Source: Sitta carolinensis (Eukaryota > Chordata > Aves > Passeriformes > Sittidae). Taken from it: 64,000 bases of DNA. Made by a program: the position numbers and the translations under genes. The notes under the pieces are model-generated. The model had not been told where the DNA came from. It saw only the letters and a list, made by a program, of their open reading frames with translations, and searched no databases. Positions 12,701-26,731 of the stretch are shown piece by piece. The DNA is taken from NCBI GenBank assembly GCA_032173965.1, contig CM063285.1, positions 23,967,660 through 24,031,659 of the forward strand, read 5' to 3'. The number at the start of each line of letters is the position of its first letter. Positions within the stretch are counted from its first letter, which is position 1.

Positions 12701-15494
12701 TGTAAGTCAAAGCCAAGCTTCTATCTGTTGCCTTGGCCAGATATGAGGCCTTTTTTGTGGTTGAACACGTGATTGTTTCCTTGTTCTTCTCTGTCCCTGC
12801 CCCCTGCCAAACGCACACACTTTGGAAACTCATCAGTTAAATCATTTAAATGTAATTAGAAATCCAATTTTTAAGAGCTACCAGGGTGACCAGGGAGGGG
12901 GAAGCAGAGTTCATAATATGACTCCTGTTATTTAGAACACTGAAAATTATCTTCTGCGTGCTTTTCTGCGCTGGGATTTGGCATGTTCATTTTTACCTTG
13001 ATAGGCAGGAAGAAAATTGTATTTCCAGAAACTTGGCAAGAAATATCTATTGATTCTTACTGTATCAGTGATACATATTCTCAAATTAAACTAGTATCCA
13101 AAATTCAAGCAGTAGTCTCCTAGAAAAATTATTAAAGTTGCTAGGTTTTCATCTTTCTCTATATTTCCATCTGTGTGGGGATATGTGGTTTCAAATCCTT
13201 AACAAATGGAAATTTACTCTCTAGTTCCTTCTCCATTGTATTTGAATGCTGATCTGAGTGTTCACTCAATTTTAAAAAGAAAAGAAGAAGAAAGAACGAG
13301 AAATAGAAAAAGAAGCCAAAGCAAAACTAAAATTAAAAACAAAACCCAAAAATCCCAAAACAATAACAAGCAGATGTCATCTATTTGTGATAGTATCAAG
13401 TTTAGTATTACCTGTTCTTTATAGCAGTGAGGATCTGATGAAGAGCTGATATTGCTGAATGTATTTAATGGGTAATACGTGGGGATGTAATAAAGCTGCT
13501 GCCTAAGAAAAGTGGAAACTTAACTTTAGAAGTTTTGTGTTTGGGGTTTTTTTGGGAGGGAGAGGTATGAGAGGACGTCTCAGCTAAAATGGATCTTAAT
13601 TTGGCATTTGCACTCTAGAATGATGGTTCGGTTTTTGGCTCTGTTAGGCATCCTTCTCTTTGTGCTTAAACATTTTCAGGGCTGTCTAAGTAATATTTTG
13701 TAGGAGTTCTTTGTAGATACTTGCCTGGTTTGGTATTATGTATGGTTGTTTTTTTTTAAAAAAAGATGTTCTGTAGTAATTCTGGAAAAGGGATTTTATC
13801 TGCATAGTCTTCAAAAACATGAGGCTCATTTGCAGAGAGAGTTTAGAACAACTAAACAGCTTAGAGGCCTTCAGGCTAAAACTGTCTATGTGTAAGGGGG
13901 AGGAAAGCTCTATAGACCATCTAAATTGATCTTATTAGCTCTTGTGAAGGGTCTAAAAATTATCAAGTTTGTCAGTTCAGAGCAGTTATTGCTTGACTCA
14001 GTGGAACAAAGAAACATCGCTTAGTTTGCTGAGAAAACAAATACAGAGAAGAAGGAGAGAAGCAGAAGGCATGGTAACATTCAATAAACATTTTTAGAGC
14101 ATTGTTTTAGCCTTCTGGTCTTCAAACAGCCAACAAGATGCTTGTATTCCTTAAAAAAAAAGCGAAAACCAAACAAATAGTACCTACTTTCCTGTCATAG
14201 ATTCTTTCTTTAGATGATATGAATTAAGTTTGCAAGTACAAAAGTCTAGTATAGTTATCTCAGTAGTTTATGACTGAAATATGTGTAAGGTGACTTTCTT
14301 TCTTTTCCTTCCTGCTTTCATTAAATAAGCTGACAGAGGAAAATTATTGGACTGGTAAAACCATTTGTCTGACATCCAGGGAATATATGTGAAAAGGCAG
14401 AGATGTATGATTGTTTTGCTATAATTTGCTTTATAGACACTAGCTCATCAAATTATGGCCCTGTATTCACTGTTTCACAAGGAACAGAACTAACAGAACT
14501 ATCTTTTGGATGGGATTGTGTAAGACAAAGTTGTTTACCCTGCATGCTTGCAGTGAAATGTTGTCTGGGGGAATCTGTCCTACTCCTAATATAAAGAAAG
14601 TAGAAAAAGAAACCACGTTTCTAGGAGTGGCATTTTGTTCTGCCAACCTGTGTAACAGTTCTGCTGGCTACAAAGTAGAAATAAACTTTTTTACTTTTAT
14701 TTTTAGTCAATCTTGATTAAAAGTTCTACAGGTGGTGTTGAAATGTGAATAGTAAAACTTGCCAGGAGTTTCAGTGGAAAAATGTTCAGGTTAAAAAAAA
14801 AAAAAATCAAGATTCACATTTAAGTTTCATTATAAGTATTATTAAAACATGGAAACAGTCTTTCCCTTGATTCTTATTTCTCAAATTTCTCATGAAGTGG
14901 TTTAAATTTTTATATTTTTAAAAGAAAGCTGAAGTAATTTCAGGTTACCCTGAGCAATACTTCTATTTTACGTGCTAAGTAATTTGATAGCTTGTATGTG
15001 TATGGTTCTGTTGTCTTCCCAGATCTCCTTTCTGAGCAATTCTGGTTATTGAATAAATCAAGGATTTTTTTTCATTGAGAGACTAATCTATTTCTAATAT
15101 TGTCACACCAAAAGAAAAGAAACTTCTAAATAAATAACTGTAGTTTATTTGGATTTTTTATCTATATAGTTTGTTCCCAGCTTTCACTAAAGTGGTTATA
15201 CTGGAAAGAATTCCAACCTTCATATGCTTCACAAAAAGAGTGAAAGCTGTGAGTAGTTAAAGTTCTGGAGGGCTGACATTTTAATTAGCTCCTGTTAATG
15301 AGTGAGTTAGGCAAGTTACTAACATACTGCCACTTCAGCCTGTAATTGAAATTATTTTTCCTCCCCAGTTTGCAAAATGAAAAACTTTTAAAAACCTGTA
15401 ATAAACTGTGATAAAGATCATGTTTTCATATTTTTTTCTTCTTTTTTTTGATACTTCTGAAGTCATACATGAAAGTTTTGAGAACCTGAGCATT

Positions 15495-15681
15495 TCTTGG
15501 CAATAAGTTAATTTTTCCCCAATTTGAGTCTGTTTTTGCCCATGACAGCAGTGAGTGAGTGATCTCTCCCTGCCCTTATCTCAACCCACGAGCCTTTTAT
15601 TATATTTTGTCTCCCCTGTCCAGCTGAGGAGGGGAGTGATGGAGTGGCTTTGGTGAGCATCTGGCATCCAGCCAGGGTCAA
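15495..15681 (+). mobile_element. ERVL-type LTR, 3' fragment (TguLTR5-like)
   Basis: About 190 bp match the last part of the avian ERVL LTR that appears nearly whole at 55699-56807. In order, it holds the TTGAGTCTGTTTT and GACAGC region, the GAGTGATCTCTCCC stretch, a CACGAGCCTTTTAT segment, the CTGTCCAGCTGAGGAGGGGAG block and the terminal CATCCAGCCAGGGTCA. The 5' part of the LTR and all retroviral genes are absent, so this is a truncated relic with no coding capacity. The family assignment is from memory. Confidence 0.8.
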
Positions 15682-17720
15682 AGCACAGGAGAACATCAGT
15701 TATTAGTCCAGTCCAAGTTCTTTGTCATAATTTCTCTCGCTATTGTAAATATGTTGGTTTAGTATTTAAGCAAGTACAGGAAACATTAAATTAGATATAC
15801 GCAGAAACACTTGCTCTTAGTTAAATCATAGGACACACAGAGGTGAATCAAGAAAACAGGCAAACTAAGTGTTTTTTTTAACTCTCTGGAAAATGTGAAT
15901 TGAGGTGATTTTTTCTTTCTGCTTCTCTAGTTTTAAATATACTTGGTGAATTAAATGGTGGAATTTCTGGTAATGCATCTGAAAGAAAATCTACAATTAA
16001 GTTTCTGATTTGCATCCTATTTCGCTGTTACTTGTGGTTACTTGGTTATGGGGGGCTGTGTATGCTTGCTCTCTTAACATGGTTGCTAAAGATCTTTCTC
16101 CTCAAAAAGTGGATTTATTGAGGGGCTTTTGATCATAAAGCTACAAGTAAAATTCAGAGTGTGAAAGTTACTGTGCGATGCATAAATACATCATAAATCT
16201 GCATAATGGAATTAAACATTTTTTTTTTCTTAATTTTATCAGTGAGAAAGAAATTTTTAGGGACTTTATTTATATACACCTGAAATTTCAGGCTGTGTAC
16301 ATGTGAGACTTTGGGCTGGTACTTCACATTTTTTTTGTCTGTGATAAAACTGGAAAGTATTGTTTTGGTTCAACCAAAATTTTTAACTTGAATGTCTATC
16401 CTTTATTAATATTAGTTAAGTTCTGTCATTTAGGTAAGATTTAGAAGAAAAAAAATACTGCAATTTTAAAATTTTGGCTTCCAAAATAATTTGTTTTGCA
16501 TGTCTTAACCCAGTTATCAACAATTAAAATTAAAAAAACAAACAAAAACAAAACAGAAAATACTTTTGGCTGAATCCAGACATCAGTTTTCAGTAAGTTA
16601 GCTTTTCCAAGGAAGTTCCCAATGGACATATTGGTTTCCAACTGAATTATGCATAAATGTGGCCTTGGGATAAATGTTTAGTTTTGTTCTGTAAGTGATG
16701 AGTTGTCCTTTTGAATACAAAACTTTTTAAACTAATTAGTTGAAAATGCTGGCTGAAGGTGGCTCATGAAGTCTCTACTTTTGCCTCTGCCTGATTCAAA
16801 AGCATATATTGACTGGAAATTTCAGTTGACTTTAGTACAGGAAATTTGCTCAAATTTGTGTCAGGCATTTGAAAAATAGTTGGCATTAATTAGACTTGTA
16901 TTACTCAGAAAGATGTGAATCAATGGCAAGGGAGGAAAAGGGCTGTGGAGAGCTGTGCTGTTCGCAGAGCAGGTCAAGCTTTACATTTAGCCCTTCCTTA
17001 CCACAGGAATGTCAGTCAGCTGTAAGGCTCTTTAAAATCAGGAATGCATTTTCAAACGATGCATTTACAAATGAGTGATGAAAGGCAATAGTAACAATTG
17101 AAGCATTAGTATCTTTAATGGGAAGGAAAGGCGGTGGCTGGGAAGTGCAGTAGTGCAGTGGTAATGAGGATATTGAGCAGTATATGTAGTAGCAAAAATT
17201 TTCACATGATTAATATGTCTGATTTGCCAAAAGAAAACATGAAAAAGAGAAGAGCACTGAGATTCAAAGTGTTACTTTGGGTGTGATAGTACAAAATGCA
17301 TTTTGTTCTAAGTAAAGCAGTGGGACTTAGGCAGGCCAGTCCAAAGAACATGGCATTACTTGTCTCAGTTGTTCATCTGGGTTTATATTGCTTGCCTTGA
17401 TGATAATGCTTGTATCTCTGAATTTGTAGGGGTGCCTGTTTTTTATATAATCCCTGGCAATTATTTGTATACTCAGCTTATAATGTATAAATCTGAACAG
17501 ACCTGAAAAAGCGATAAACTTTTTCTGTGCTACCTGAGAAACTTGCCCTGAGTGAGCCAACGCTGCTTGCTTATTGGCATTCTTGTCAGATTTAAAGAAG
17601 GAATAAGTTTGTTCTTGTCACTGAGTCACCATGTGAGGAATCAGATGGCTTAGTTATGCTTCTTGGGTCTGCCTCAAACTTCAACTGTGAATATTTACTC
17701 TCTCCATATGTAAGAATGCT

Positions 17721-17725
<5 letters not shown>

Positions 17726-17760
<35 letters not shown>

Positions 17761-17764
17761 ATTT
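17726..17764. repeat. (TA)n microsatellite with TATG tail
   Basis: About 13 TA units are followed by two TATG/TGTA units. This is simple sequence, likely polymorphic. Confidence 0.9.
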
Positions 17765-19025
17765 ATTTGATGTTGCTGGTTTTTTGTGAGGGTTTGTGGT
17801 TTGTTTCGGGATTTTTTTTGTAGGGGTCATACAGGTTAAATCCAAATTTACTGGGAGTTGTGACAGCTCATGTGTTCTTTGAAGGATATACATCATGGAA
17901 TAATGCTTCATGGACGAGAGTGACTACACTGTTGTACACCATTGACTCCTACTCATTTTTTACAGGCTGTTCCATCTTCTTCATGTGGCACCACAAAGCC
18001 AGCTTGTAAATCTGTTTGGTTCCTGTACCTAACCCTGTAATGGACACTTTAGTTTGAGCTTTTTCAAGGTATCAACTTGACCATACACATTAATTAGATA
18101 AGACTTTCTGGTATTAGAGACTATTGGAATGTCATTATTGAGACATTTTGTATGAATTAATTAATTTAAAAGTACTGAAACAAACACCTTACCATTATTA
18201 GTAGATTGTTTTTTCAGGTCATGTTCCCTAGTAGATGCTTTTTATCCTAGCAGGTCCTTCAGTTACTAAATGAAGCTGCGAAGCCTTTTTTATGGTTGAA
18301 TTCTGTTTCTCACATGCTTTCTCATTCAGTGTTTAGCTCTGATTAATGATCTACAGCCAGTCTGTTCTAATGTTAAATGAAAAATAAACATTCTGGTGGC
18401 TGTGGCATTTGGTGATAAGTAGTTAGACTAAATAGAAGATGTACTGTGCATCCCTTGGCTAAAGAGTTATTAGATTCAGCTCAGCCTGCAGAATACTACT
18501 GAGGATATTGCTTCTCTGCTGCAGTGATAGAGCAACTCATATCAAAACAGCATGTGTTGCTGCTTATCTTGCATTGTACACTGCAGCATTCTAAATACAC
18601 TGGACAAACCAAATAGTATGGTCTGGTTTTTTTCTTTTAATTTTCCCAGATTTATTAAAGAGGAAATGGGGTCAGAACGAGTCTTTCCACCCAGCAAGCC
18701 ATTGCAGTACTTGCAGTAAGTTTTAAAAGCTGTATCTTGTAAGAAAAATTTGATTGCTTTTTTTTGTGAAATGTTTATTCAAGCCTTTGGACAGTTGACT
18801 TTTCAGGGTTCATATGCTGTCATTCTTCTACTGAAACAGAACAATCTCATGGTTTACCTCATGATATATTTTAAATCAATCACTAACCTAACACACATAC
18901 ACACTGTATTTTTCCTCTGCAATGTCTGTGTTGGAAATTTAGAGGCTACGTTTTTAGAGTTTCAAATGAATGAACAGGGGAAGGAGTACTTTAATATTCC
19001 ATAAAGCACAGGCATAAGATTTAGT

Positions 19026-19062
19026 GATTAATTATTGATTAATTAATGGAAAATGATTAATT
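19026..19062 (+). promoter_or_regulatory. Cluster of three GATTAATT motifs (homeodomain-type sites)
   Basis: GATTAATT occurs exactly at 19026-19033, 19037-19044 and 19055-19062. Each copy holds TAAT cores and the reverse of TAATC, the sequence preferred by bicoid-class (K50) homeodomains such as OTX and PITX. The cluster is seen in the sequence. That it acts as an intronic enhancer is only a guess; AT-rich DNA yields such motifs by chance. Confidence 0.25.
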
Positions 19063-20231
19063 GAAAAAGTACACATATTTAAGATAAACTACGGTTTCTT
19101 GTCTCAATATCAATCATTTCATATTGGTTATTTGAAAGATACAGAATTGGATTTTTCCAATGGTTACCTGTATAATGCCCTTTTTCTGCTAGGACTCCAC
19201 TGCCAACATTAAAGGCCAGGTAGCTTTTTGAAGTGACATCCAGTAAAACGCTTAGATACCTGCAAGAATTAATCTCAAGAGCACTGAGGTAATTTTTTCT
19301 TCTTGCAAACTAATTAACTCAGCAAGCAATATTTTAATACAGATAAACAGGTAACATATAAGAGATAATTCTTAAAATATTACAGTAATAATTTTTCAAT
19401 CCACTTTGTCAAGGCAGCATCTAGGCCAGCTGATTGTTCCCCATTCCTGAGCCAAAGCCTGTCTTACTCATGGGATCTGTGGAGTCCTATGAGGCAACAA
19501 GCCACAGCTGAAGTTTCCAGGGCTTTGTGCTGTGACCTGGGGCTTTTGACACTCTGCCAAATGTTGCTGTTTCTTGCTCCACTTGGTACACTCATTCATT
19601 CTTCTGCTCACTGCCACTATTGCTCCTCATTTTCATGCTGCTCAGCCTTGACCCACTGTCATTTTGTATCATTTTCTCTTGTTTCCACTTTAAACAAATG
19701 CACATGAAAATCTACTATGTCCTGGATGTATACAGAATATTGGTAATCAGCTTCTCCTGCTTTATAAAGTCTTAAAAAAAAAATCTTATCCCATTTTTTC
19801 CTTGCAGTCTGACACAGGGGTTATGATCTTAAATTAACATGAAGAGTTGGCCTAGGCCTGTTAAAGCTGTGGAAATCTGTGGAATTTAATACAATTAGAA
19901 AGCTGTAATTTACTTTTTTTTTTTTTCTGCTTGGGTATTCTTTTTATAGAAATACTTCTCAAACATCTGTAAAATAAGTACATTTGAAAGGTTCCTGTTT
20001 GTGCCTCTCATTTCCTCTCCAGGAAATGCTCTTCCTTTACCTACTTCCTACCCAATCTGGCTTGAGGAATGGCAGAACACATCACTGCTATAAGTAAGGA
20101 TTTCATTTTTTGTTAGTAACAGGTTCCTTTTATTTTTATTTCATGTGATTGATAGACAAACAATACTCCAAAGATGCAACTTTAGTACAATTTGAATGTC
20201 CTCTTCTACATTTTTTAAAGACCATATTCTT

Positions 20232-20247
20232 TATATATATATATATA
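20232..20247. repeat. Short (TA)8 run
   Basis: Eight perfect TA units lie in intronic DNA. Confidence 0.8.
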
Positions 20248-21144
20248 ACTCTGTTATTTTTTTTTGTTTGGTTGATAAGAGATTATCTTGGTATTTCATT
20301 GTTGTGGTTTGATTGTTTTGTTGCAATGTTTTTCTTTAGTTCTGGATGTAAGCAGGCAGTCAAATAAAATTTAAAGTTATATGGGTTTTCTCCCTTTTTC
20401 TCCCATCCTATGCTATTTGTATAAAGCTATTCTTGAAGAAATAAGCAATTTAGTTCGTATTTCTCCTGCTGACATCATATTACTGTAGCAGCAATCCAGA
20501 GAGGACAAAGCCTCATATTTGCTCCTGATAGCATCTCTATACCACTTACCAAGGACGACATGATCCTTGGAAAAGAAAACCTGTACGTACTGCTGTCATC
20601 TGAAGATAGATAAAATAGTAGGGGCTTAAATGCTTTCTAACAGAAAACTGAGTGAATTTGTGATTGCTTTCTGTAATATTTGATATTGAAACTATAATAA
20701 ATTAATTTTATTATATATTTATAAAGAAATCATTTATTCTTGCTTGAAAATTTATTGTCCAGGATTACCTTGACAAGGTTTTTGCATAAGTAAGATTTGA
20801 TTACTTCTGTAATGCTAAGAAAAAGCCTTTTATATTGCCTCAGACCTTGACAGAGTTTTGTAATAAATAATTAAAAGTGTTGTAAATCCTACTGCAGTGC
20901 TTTTTTAAGCTGCTACAAGGTAGTGATAAAATATTTTTTAAAAGATACTTTTGATCCTGTTTCCATTGATGTAAAATCAGTTAAATTCCTTTTCCTATAA
21001 TATAAATTACGGTAATGAAATTGTATAACTGAGTGAGATACTCTGAGAAGTTTGGGAAAAGAAGAATAAACTTGAAATAAATCTACATCAATTTCTGATG
21101 TGAGTTTTATGGACTCAGAGGGAACCAATAGTCAGTTCTCCTCC

Positions 21145-21338
21145 TATTTCTCATAGTATTCATAGAAATTTAAGGTTGGGATCCACCTTGATAGATGACC
21201 AGAGTTGTACCAATCATCTTTCTGAGGCATGGTATCATTTCTTGCATGCCTGTAAATGGATCTACAGTTCTCTGAATTGCCTAATCCATTGTTGTACTGC
21301 TCATACAGTTAGAAAAATATTCTTTACTTTCAATCTGA
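21145..21338 (-). mobile_element. CR1 non-LTR retrotransposon, degraded 3' end
   Basis: The plus strand reads as a diverged reverse complement of a CR1 3' end. The end resembles the TCATAGAATCATAGAA type at about 21153-21168, followed by AAGGTTGGGATCCACCTTGAT. A later block near 21261-21335 corresponds to the CR1 segment with CAGTTCTCTGAATTGCCTAATCC and ACAGTTAGAAAAATATTC. The sense strand of the element is therefore minus. Many substitutions and no open frame point to an old, 5'-truncated copy. Confidence 0.75.
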
Positions 21339-24300
21339 AAAGACATTTTATGTACATATAAATATACACCTACACATTTTTTGCAACTTGGGTAGTTCCA
21401 TTTGATATGTCTCACTTTAATGTGAGATATGCAGTTTTAATTTTCTTTCTCCATAACAAATTGTCAAGGACCATGCATGCATTTTATTAAATTAAAATTT
21501 TCATCCATTTTATTGGAAATTAACATAAATGTGCAAAACCACAAAAGGAATTTGCTCAAAACAAGTGATTCCTTTTCTAGTATGCAGGGAGAAGGTAATT
21601 TCTGTACCCTGCCCTCCTGTCTGTGAGGAAAAGGAAAAAATAAGGAATTCAATTATTTTGTTTGTACTCAAATGGAAATTCACTTCCAAAAAAGCAGAAT
21701 GTGCTGGCAGTTTGAGTTGCTAATCTGTTTTACTTACCTAAACAATATTAAGTCGATTTCTGCAGTGAAAGATGGGAGGCTTGTATACAACTGTGCACTA
21801 GGAAAATTAAAAAATTATGTAAAAGGTAACACATACTGCTTTAAACAGAGTTTTTGCCCTCTGACTTAGCCAGTTGCCATATCAGGAATCAAAAAGGGGG
21901 GGTATTTTGTGAAAATTTATGTGTCAAAATTATGCAAGATCTGACTCAGATTTTCTTCTGTTGCTGATCTTTATTTCCCATTTTACTTCTCACACTCTTT
22001 CTTTGAGGCTGATGTGCAAGTGCATTCATTTGGAGTTTGTGTTTCTCTGTCTACCTTTGCTAACAAATACAATCACTCTCCTCATGGGACTTCAATTGTG
22101 TATTGAAAGATTGCTCTACGATAAGATTAGACATTCGTTCTCACTGTGAGAACTTCCATGAGGGAGGGTGGGCTTGGAGTTTATGTGTGATGAGCACAGC
22201 CGAGCTGTGGTAGATTCTTGGTAGAATATTTAGAGATAATTCCTAATATATATTTTAAAGAATGGCAGAATTAACTCATCCAAAATAATAAAATGCACTA
22301 TAAGTAAGAGGACTTAATTATATGTAGGTTTACATATTAAAATAAAATCCTTATATGTACTAAAGTATTTAGCACATGAAGAATTCTTACTCTTTGTTAC
22401 TGGTTTAGGATTAAAGAATGCTTGAATGCTTGAATGGAAGGCTGTGCTTAAATACGTATGTGAATTATAGTCTTGGTATGGCTGTGCAGTCATGCCTGAG
22501 TAAACTAATAGCAATGAGTATAAACAGTAAATAATTCAGATTTGTACACAGTTCTTCCCCACAGACACTGAATGGCTTATGTTCTTTATCCACTTGGGTT
22601 CCTGTGTTAAGATGTCAAGCAATTGCTTAACTTCTTGAACTTACATGGCAAAGCCAAATTTTTTTTACCATGCCTGGTAGATTATAAATAATGTTTATCT
22701 GAATTACAAAAACAAAACCCAAAAGAAAACCCAAAAGACCCTGAAATGAGAACCTGTTGCCATTTAATTTCTTGGTTATAGTTTTAAACAAGGTCCCCTT
22801 TCTATTGCATATGGAAGTAGTGCTGAGCTCCTCTTCTCATGCATTTTGAAACAGATTTACTAGTTGATCTATTTTGCCAACAAATACCCGTTCTCTTTAT
22901 AATTATAGTACCTGGCAACTATACCAATGTGGCTGATCCAGAGACATTATTCTGCAATTAGACTTCTATACTGAGTATATAGAATTTTAATTTTTTTTTC
23001 TTGTTTCACCTTAATCGTCTTCCCTTTGAACCATCTGTTGAACAAGAGGGTTTATTCACTTCCTGCTGTGTTTACATTATATATAAGCAGAAGATGCCTA
23101 ACTGAGGTGTCCTTGAACTATCAGTTATCACAAGTTGTCAAGCATAGAACTGAAAATTTTTATGGCTAGGTGTACAGTGTATGGTTTCCTAGGAGACAGT
23201 AACATCCCTGAGTAGGGCTAAAAAAGCCTTATAGAGTATGTAATACTTGACCAAGCCAGTACTTTATCTTGATACCTTCAATATTTTATTCTTGATCCCT
23301 TTTTTAAAGTGAATATCTATGGAGAAATATTTTAAGATGGTGTATTAAAACCCTTAAAACAACACAGTACTAAGCAATGTAGAGATGTTAACTCCAAAAC
23401 CATCATAGTGCCTTAAGAGGAGAGCCTAGCATATTTTCATACTTGCTTACATTGATTACCGAGTTAAAAATCAGACTAATAATTCTGTAGTCACAAAGGT
23501 AAGACAGCACTGTATGAATTAAACATTGCTGTAAGGTTTCCCATGCATTCTAATGGGATTTTTGGGCCCAGGTTGAATATATGTCATTCTTGCGCTATTG
23601 CGTTTCTCCCTTCCATGACAAATCAAAATCCTGAACTAAAAATTCTGATTGTCCTTAGTTTATGAGGTTATTTTTACTACAATTGTAAACCAGCCTAGAG
23701 AGTTAGTATCAAGTCTTAGTGCTGAGTTATCACATTTGGATGAGTCCCCTTTTAGATGTAAAGAGGCAAAAAAAATCACCATTGGGTTTTTTTACTCTCA
23801 GTTTCTTCAGTACTTTATAGCCTTGTTGCACTTTCTATATTGTTTTTTTGCCTTCAGATGGAAGAGATTGTGTAAGAGGGTTTACATGTGTCTATCAATA
23901 GATTTAAACTAGTCTTCTGTAGTCTTCTTTCTTTTATAGAAAATTATACTTAATTAGGATCTTTTTCCCAGAATTTTACTCTTCTTTCATTGTGAAATTT
24001 CCCCTTTTTATTCTGGCATATAGGTCTTCCTCAAAACCATTGCAGTGGTAGAAATTACTGTCAGACATCTAGGAAAGTAAATCAGTGACAGGAGAGTTTG
24101 CTGTGCTTATGATGTTTTTTTAATGCTGAGTAGGCTCCTACATAGCACTTTTCTCTTCAAGCCTAATGATCACCCAAAAAATTGTACTGAATTTTTTTTT
24201 ATGTTTGTCTTCTGAGCTTTCTATTTCTCTCCATCCATGGTCTTTCATAAGAAATGGTCTCTTTTTACCAATGCTTTTTTAGAGAAATTGGCAAACTGCT

Positions 24301-26592
24301 TCCAGCTGGAGCTGATAGATGGCTCCCCTAGCTAATGATCCCTAGCTAATCCTGCAGGAGGAACTGCAGGGTGAGAGAGCAAGCAAACAAAGAGCTGGGA
24401 GAAATAGTCATAGCATTCAAAAAAGGGCATAAGCCTCTGTTTATGCTCTCTGTGTGTATTTTAATGAAGTGTTGGGAAAGAGTCATGCTTCACACCTAGT
24501 GCACCTCATGGCTGAGGTGTACTGCATAAGTGTAAAAGCAACTGACTCAACCTGACAGGGGAATGTTCTGCCCATTCCTGAGCTGCTCTAGGTAACAACC
24601 ATGATATCTGTACTTTTGGCTTATGCACAGTGACATTGTTCCATATTTGATAGGGAAGAATGGAAGACTTTTAAAAATGCTTGTTTTCTGTTTCACTGGC
24701 AAGGGACATTGTGTAGAAAACTCTTAGGACAAATATTCACCTCCTGATTAGCCAGCCAAGTGGACTCATTTAAGAAAAGCAAAGCAAGTATCCATCTCTT
24801 TATTCAGGCTGAATATACAGTAAATTTTATAGTTTAAAAAAATTTGCAATAATATGTTTAAATCATATAGGTAATTTCTTTCAGAATGTTCACATTAGTA
24901 ACTACATGGATAAATCTCTTATTAATAGCCAATTAAAATATTTACTTTTGGTCTGTGTAGAATATATGCTGAAAGAGAGGCACTAAAATTTCAGTGTCTT
25001 AGGTTGAATGGCTTTAGCTTAGTGTTACTTTATAATGAATCATATTTGATACAATTATACATTGAATTTTGAGTAGTACTTTGACTCATTAGTTGCTTTT
25101 TAGAATCATAGTTCCTCCCCATTATTAGTATGGAATCATAAAGATTCACATAGAAACTTAGTCTCAGATTTTTTTATTATGTTAGTGTGTTGCATGCATT
25201 TTGGGATAAAAATGATAAAATACCTGTTGGAAATGAGACAGCATAAAAAGAAAGGGTTTCATAATAGGAATTAATTTCTTCCCCTTGTAAGTAACAGTAT
25301 TGTTTTCATTAAGAATTTAAATTAAATTGTAAATATATGCATAAATTTTGGAATAAAACAGTTACTGTTTTAGGTGAATAAAGTCTAAAATTGAATTATT
25401 ACAGCATTTTTAATTGCATTATTCTGTGTTTTGAATATCTTGTGCTTGTGCAGTGTGAAATAAGGCACTGACAGAGAGGCTTACGGACTTTAAGAATGCT
25501 ACTTGATGTTTCTCTCAGCTTCTGGTTACTTTTCCCTTCATCCGGCCGTGTAGCTGCTCCTCATTAGCTGAGGATTACATGCCCTTGATCACTTATTGAA
25601 TCCATCTGATTAATTTCTCTGTAAGAACCCCAGTAAAAGGAGGTATTTTCTTAAGAGGGAGCATGGTGGTAGAAAGATAGAGAGGCTCTCATCTGATCCA
25701 TGAGATGTGAATGAAAGCATATGTTCTTGAGAACCTGACTAGGCTTGAAGGCTTTTGGAACTCTGAAGAGTACCTCCTCTGCAAGAATGGGAAGAATAAA
25801 AGTAGTTGAGAAGAAGTGAAGGTTTTTATTTTCTGATTTTCTTTGAAGTGTTTTTATTTGTTCTCTGCTCTGTTACTGGAAGAGACAGAGGTATAGTAGC
25901 CTGACGTGGGTACTAAGTAAGCCAAGAAACTGATGATGATAACAAACTTGTGAATAAAAAAGTCTGTGCTTTGCCAGGGAACAAGCAGATAATTTTTTTG
26001 GGGAACCACAAAGTGACCAGTTTATGAAACCAACTTCACCGTGCTGTGACATTAGAAACACTGGGTACATGTGTCTTGTTCCTAGGAGTGCAAGGGTGTT
26101 CAAGGAGCCTAGAGCAAAACATCTGGTTTCTTTATTGTTTCTTCTGGAAAGTCAGACATTCTAAACTTCAATGCTAAATTTGCGTTCTGAAAACATGAAT
26201 GGGTGTTAGGGGTGCTGTATTGAAAGCAACTCAGTAACCATGTTCCTCATAGTGAAAGGCATATTGCTGGAACTGATCCATTTGTTCATAATTTTGCTAT
26301 GGAGAAGAAAGGGCTTAGCTTAATTTACAATTGAAATTTTTCTGTATAAAATCACTGTAACCTGATTGTGTGTCTGGATAGGGAAAAGTTAGAATTGGGT
26401 GACTTCAGAAGGGCTTTTGAATCTTGTCATTTGTACCTAATTTCTGGTTTTGTATTGGAAATAACAGGAATATTGCTAAAGATATTGCAAGATATTTCTT
26501 GAGGTGTTCCAAGAACACCGTCCTAATTGTTGTCTTTGTAGTACATTTTTTACTGTCAGTTTGAAGCAAATAATTATTTTGTTTTGTTATAG

Positions 26593-26731
26593 GGAAAGGT
26601 GAACATGGGAAACCATACCCTCTTACAGAGGAAGACCATGATGATTCTGCTTATAGGGAAAATGGCTTCAACATATTTGTTAGCAACAACATAGCACTGG
26701 AACGATCCCTGCCAGACATCCGACATCCTAA
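26593..26731 (+). CDS. GALNTL6: GALNTL6 coding exon 2 of 3 in window
   Basis: This 139-nt internal exon follows acceptor TTATAG and ends before donor GTATGT. Two bases complete a Gly codon, 45 codons follow, and it ends with AA of an Asn codon. The translation runs [37 protein letters not shown], then RSLPDIRHP. The YRENGFN and RSLPDIRHP elements are the conserved entry to the GalNAc-T catalytic region, where the protein meets its peptide substrate in the Golgi lumen. TEEDHDD and FVSNNIALE fit GALNTL6 and differ from GALNT10, which I recall with TDAERVDQ and YVSDKISLN. This is the segment that decides the orthology call. There is no frame disruption, so the exon looks functional. It corresponds to about residues 83-129 of human GALNTL6. 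Confidence 0.96.

Larger units (their letters stand above)
6738..26592 (+). other. GALNTL6: GALNTL6 intron of 19.9 kb
   Basis: GT-AG intron (donor GTATAC, acceptor TTATAG). It is mostly unique-looking AT-rich sequence with no supported gene. Recognised contents are an ERVL LTR 3' fragment at about 15495-15681, an AT microsatellite at 17726-17764, three GATTAATT copies at 19026-19062, an AT run at 20232-20247 and an old CR1 at about 21145-21338. An A-rich, purine-rich stretch lies at about 13272-13375. Somewhat more GC-rich blocks at about 9830-10200 and 19400-19700 match nothing I recognise. Confidence 0.9.

Noticed and set aside
13206..13424. Lys/Asn/Arg-rich frame suggestive of a basic protein
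   Set aside because: It comes from an A-rich intronic stretch; the run of AAA/AAG/AAC codons is compositional.
19400..19720. Somewhat GC-richer block with a 72-codon Cys/Leu/His-rich frame
   Set aside because: No known repeat or protein motif is recognised and there are no flanking splice sites of matching phase.
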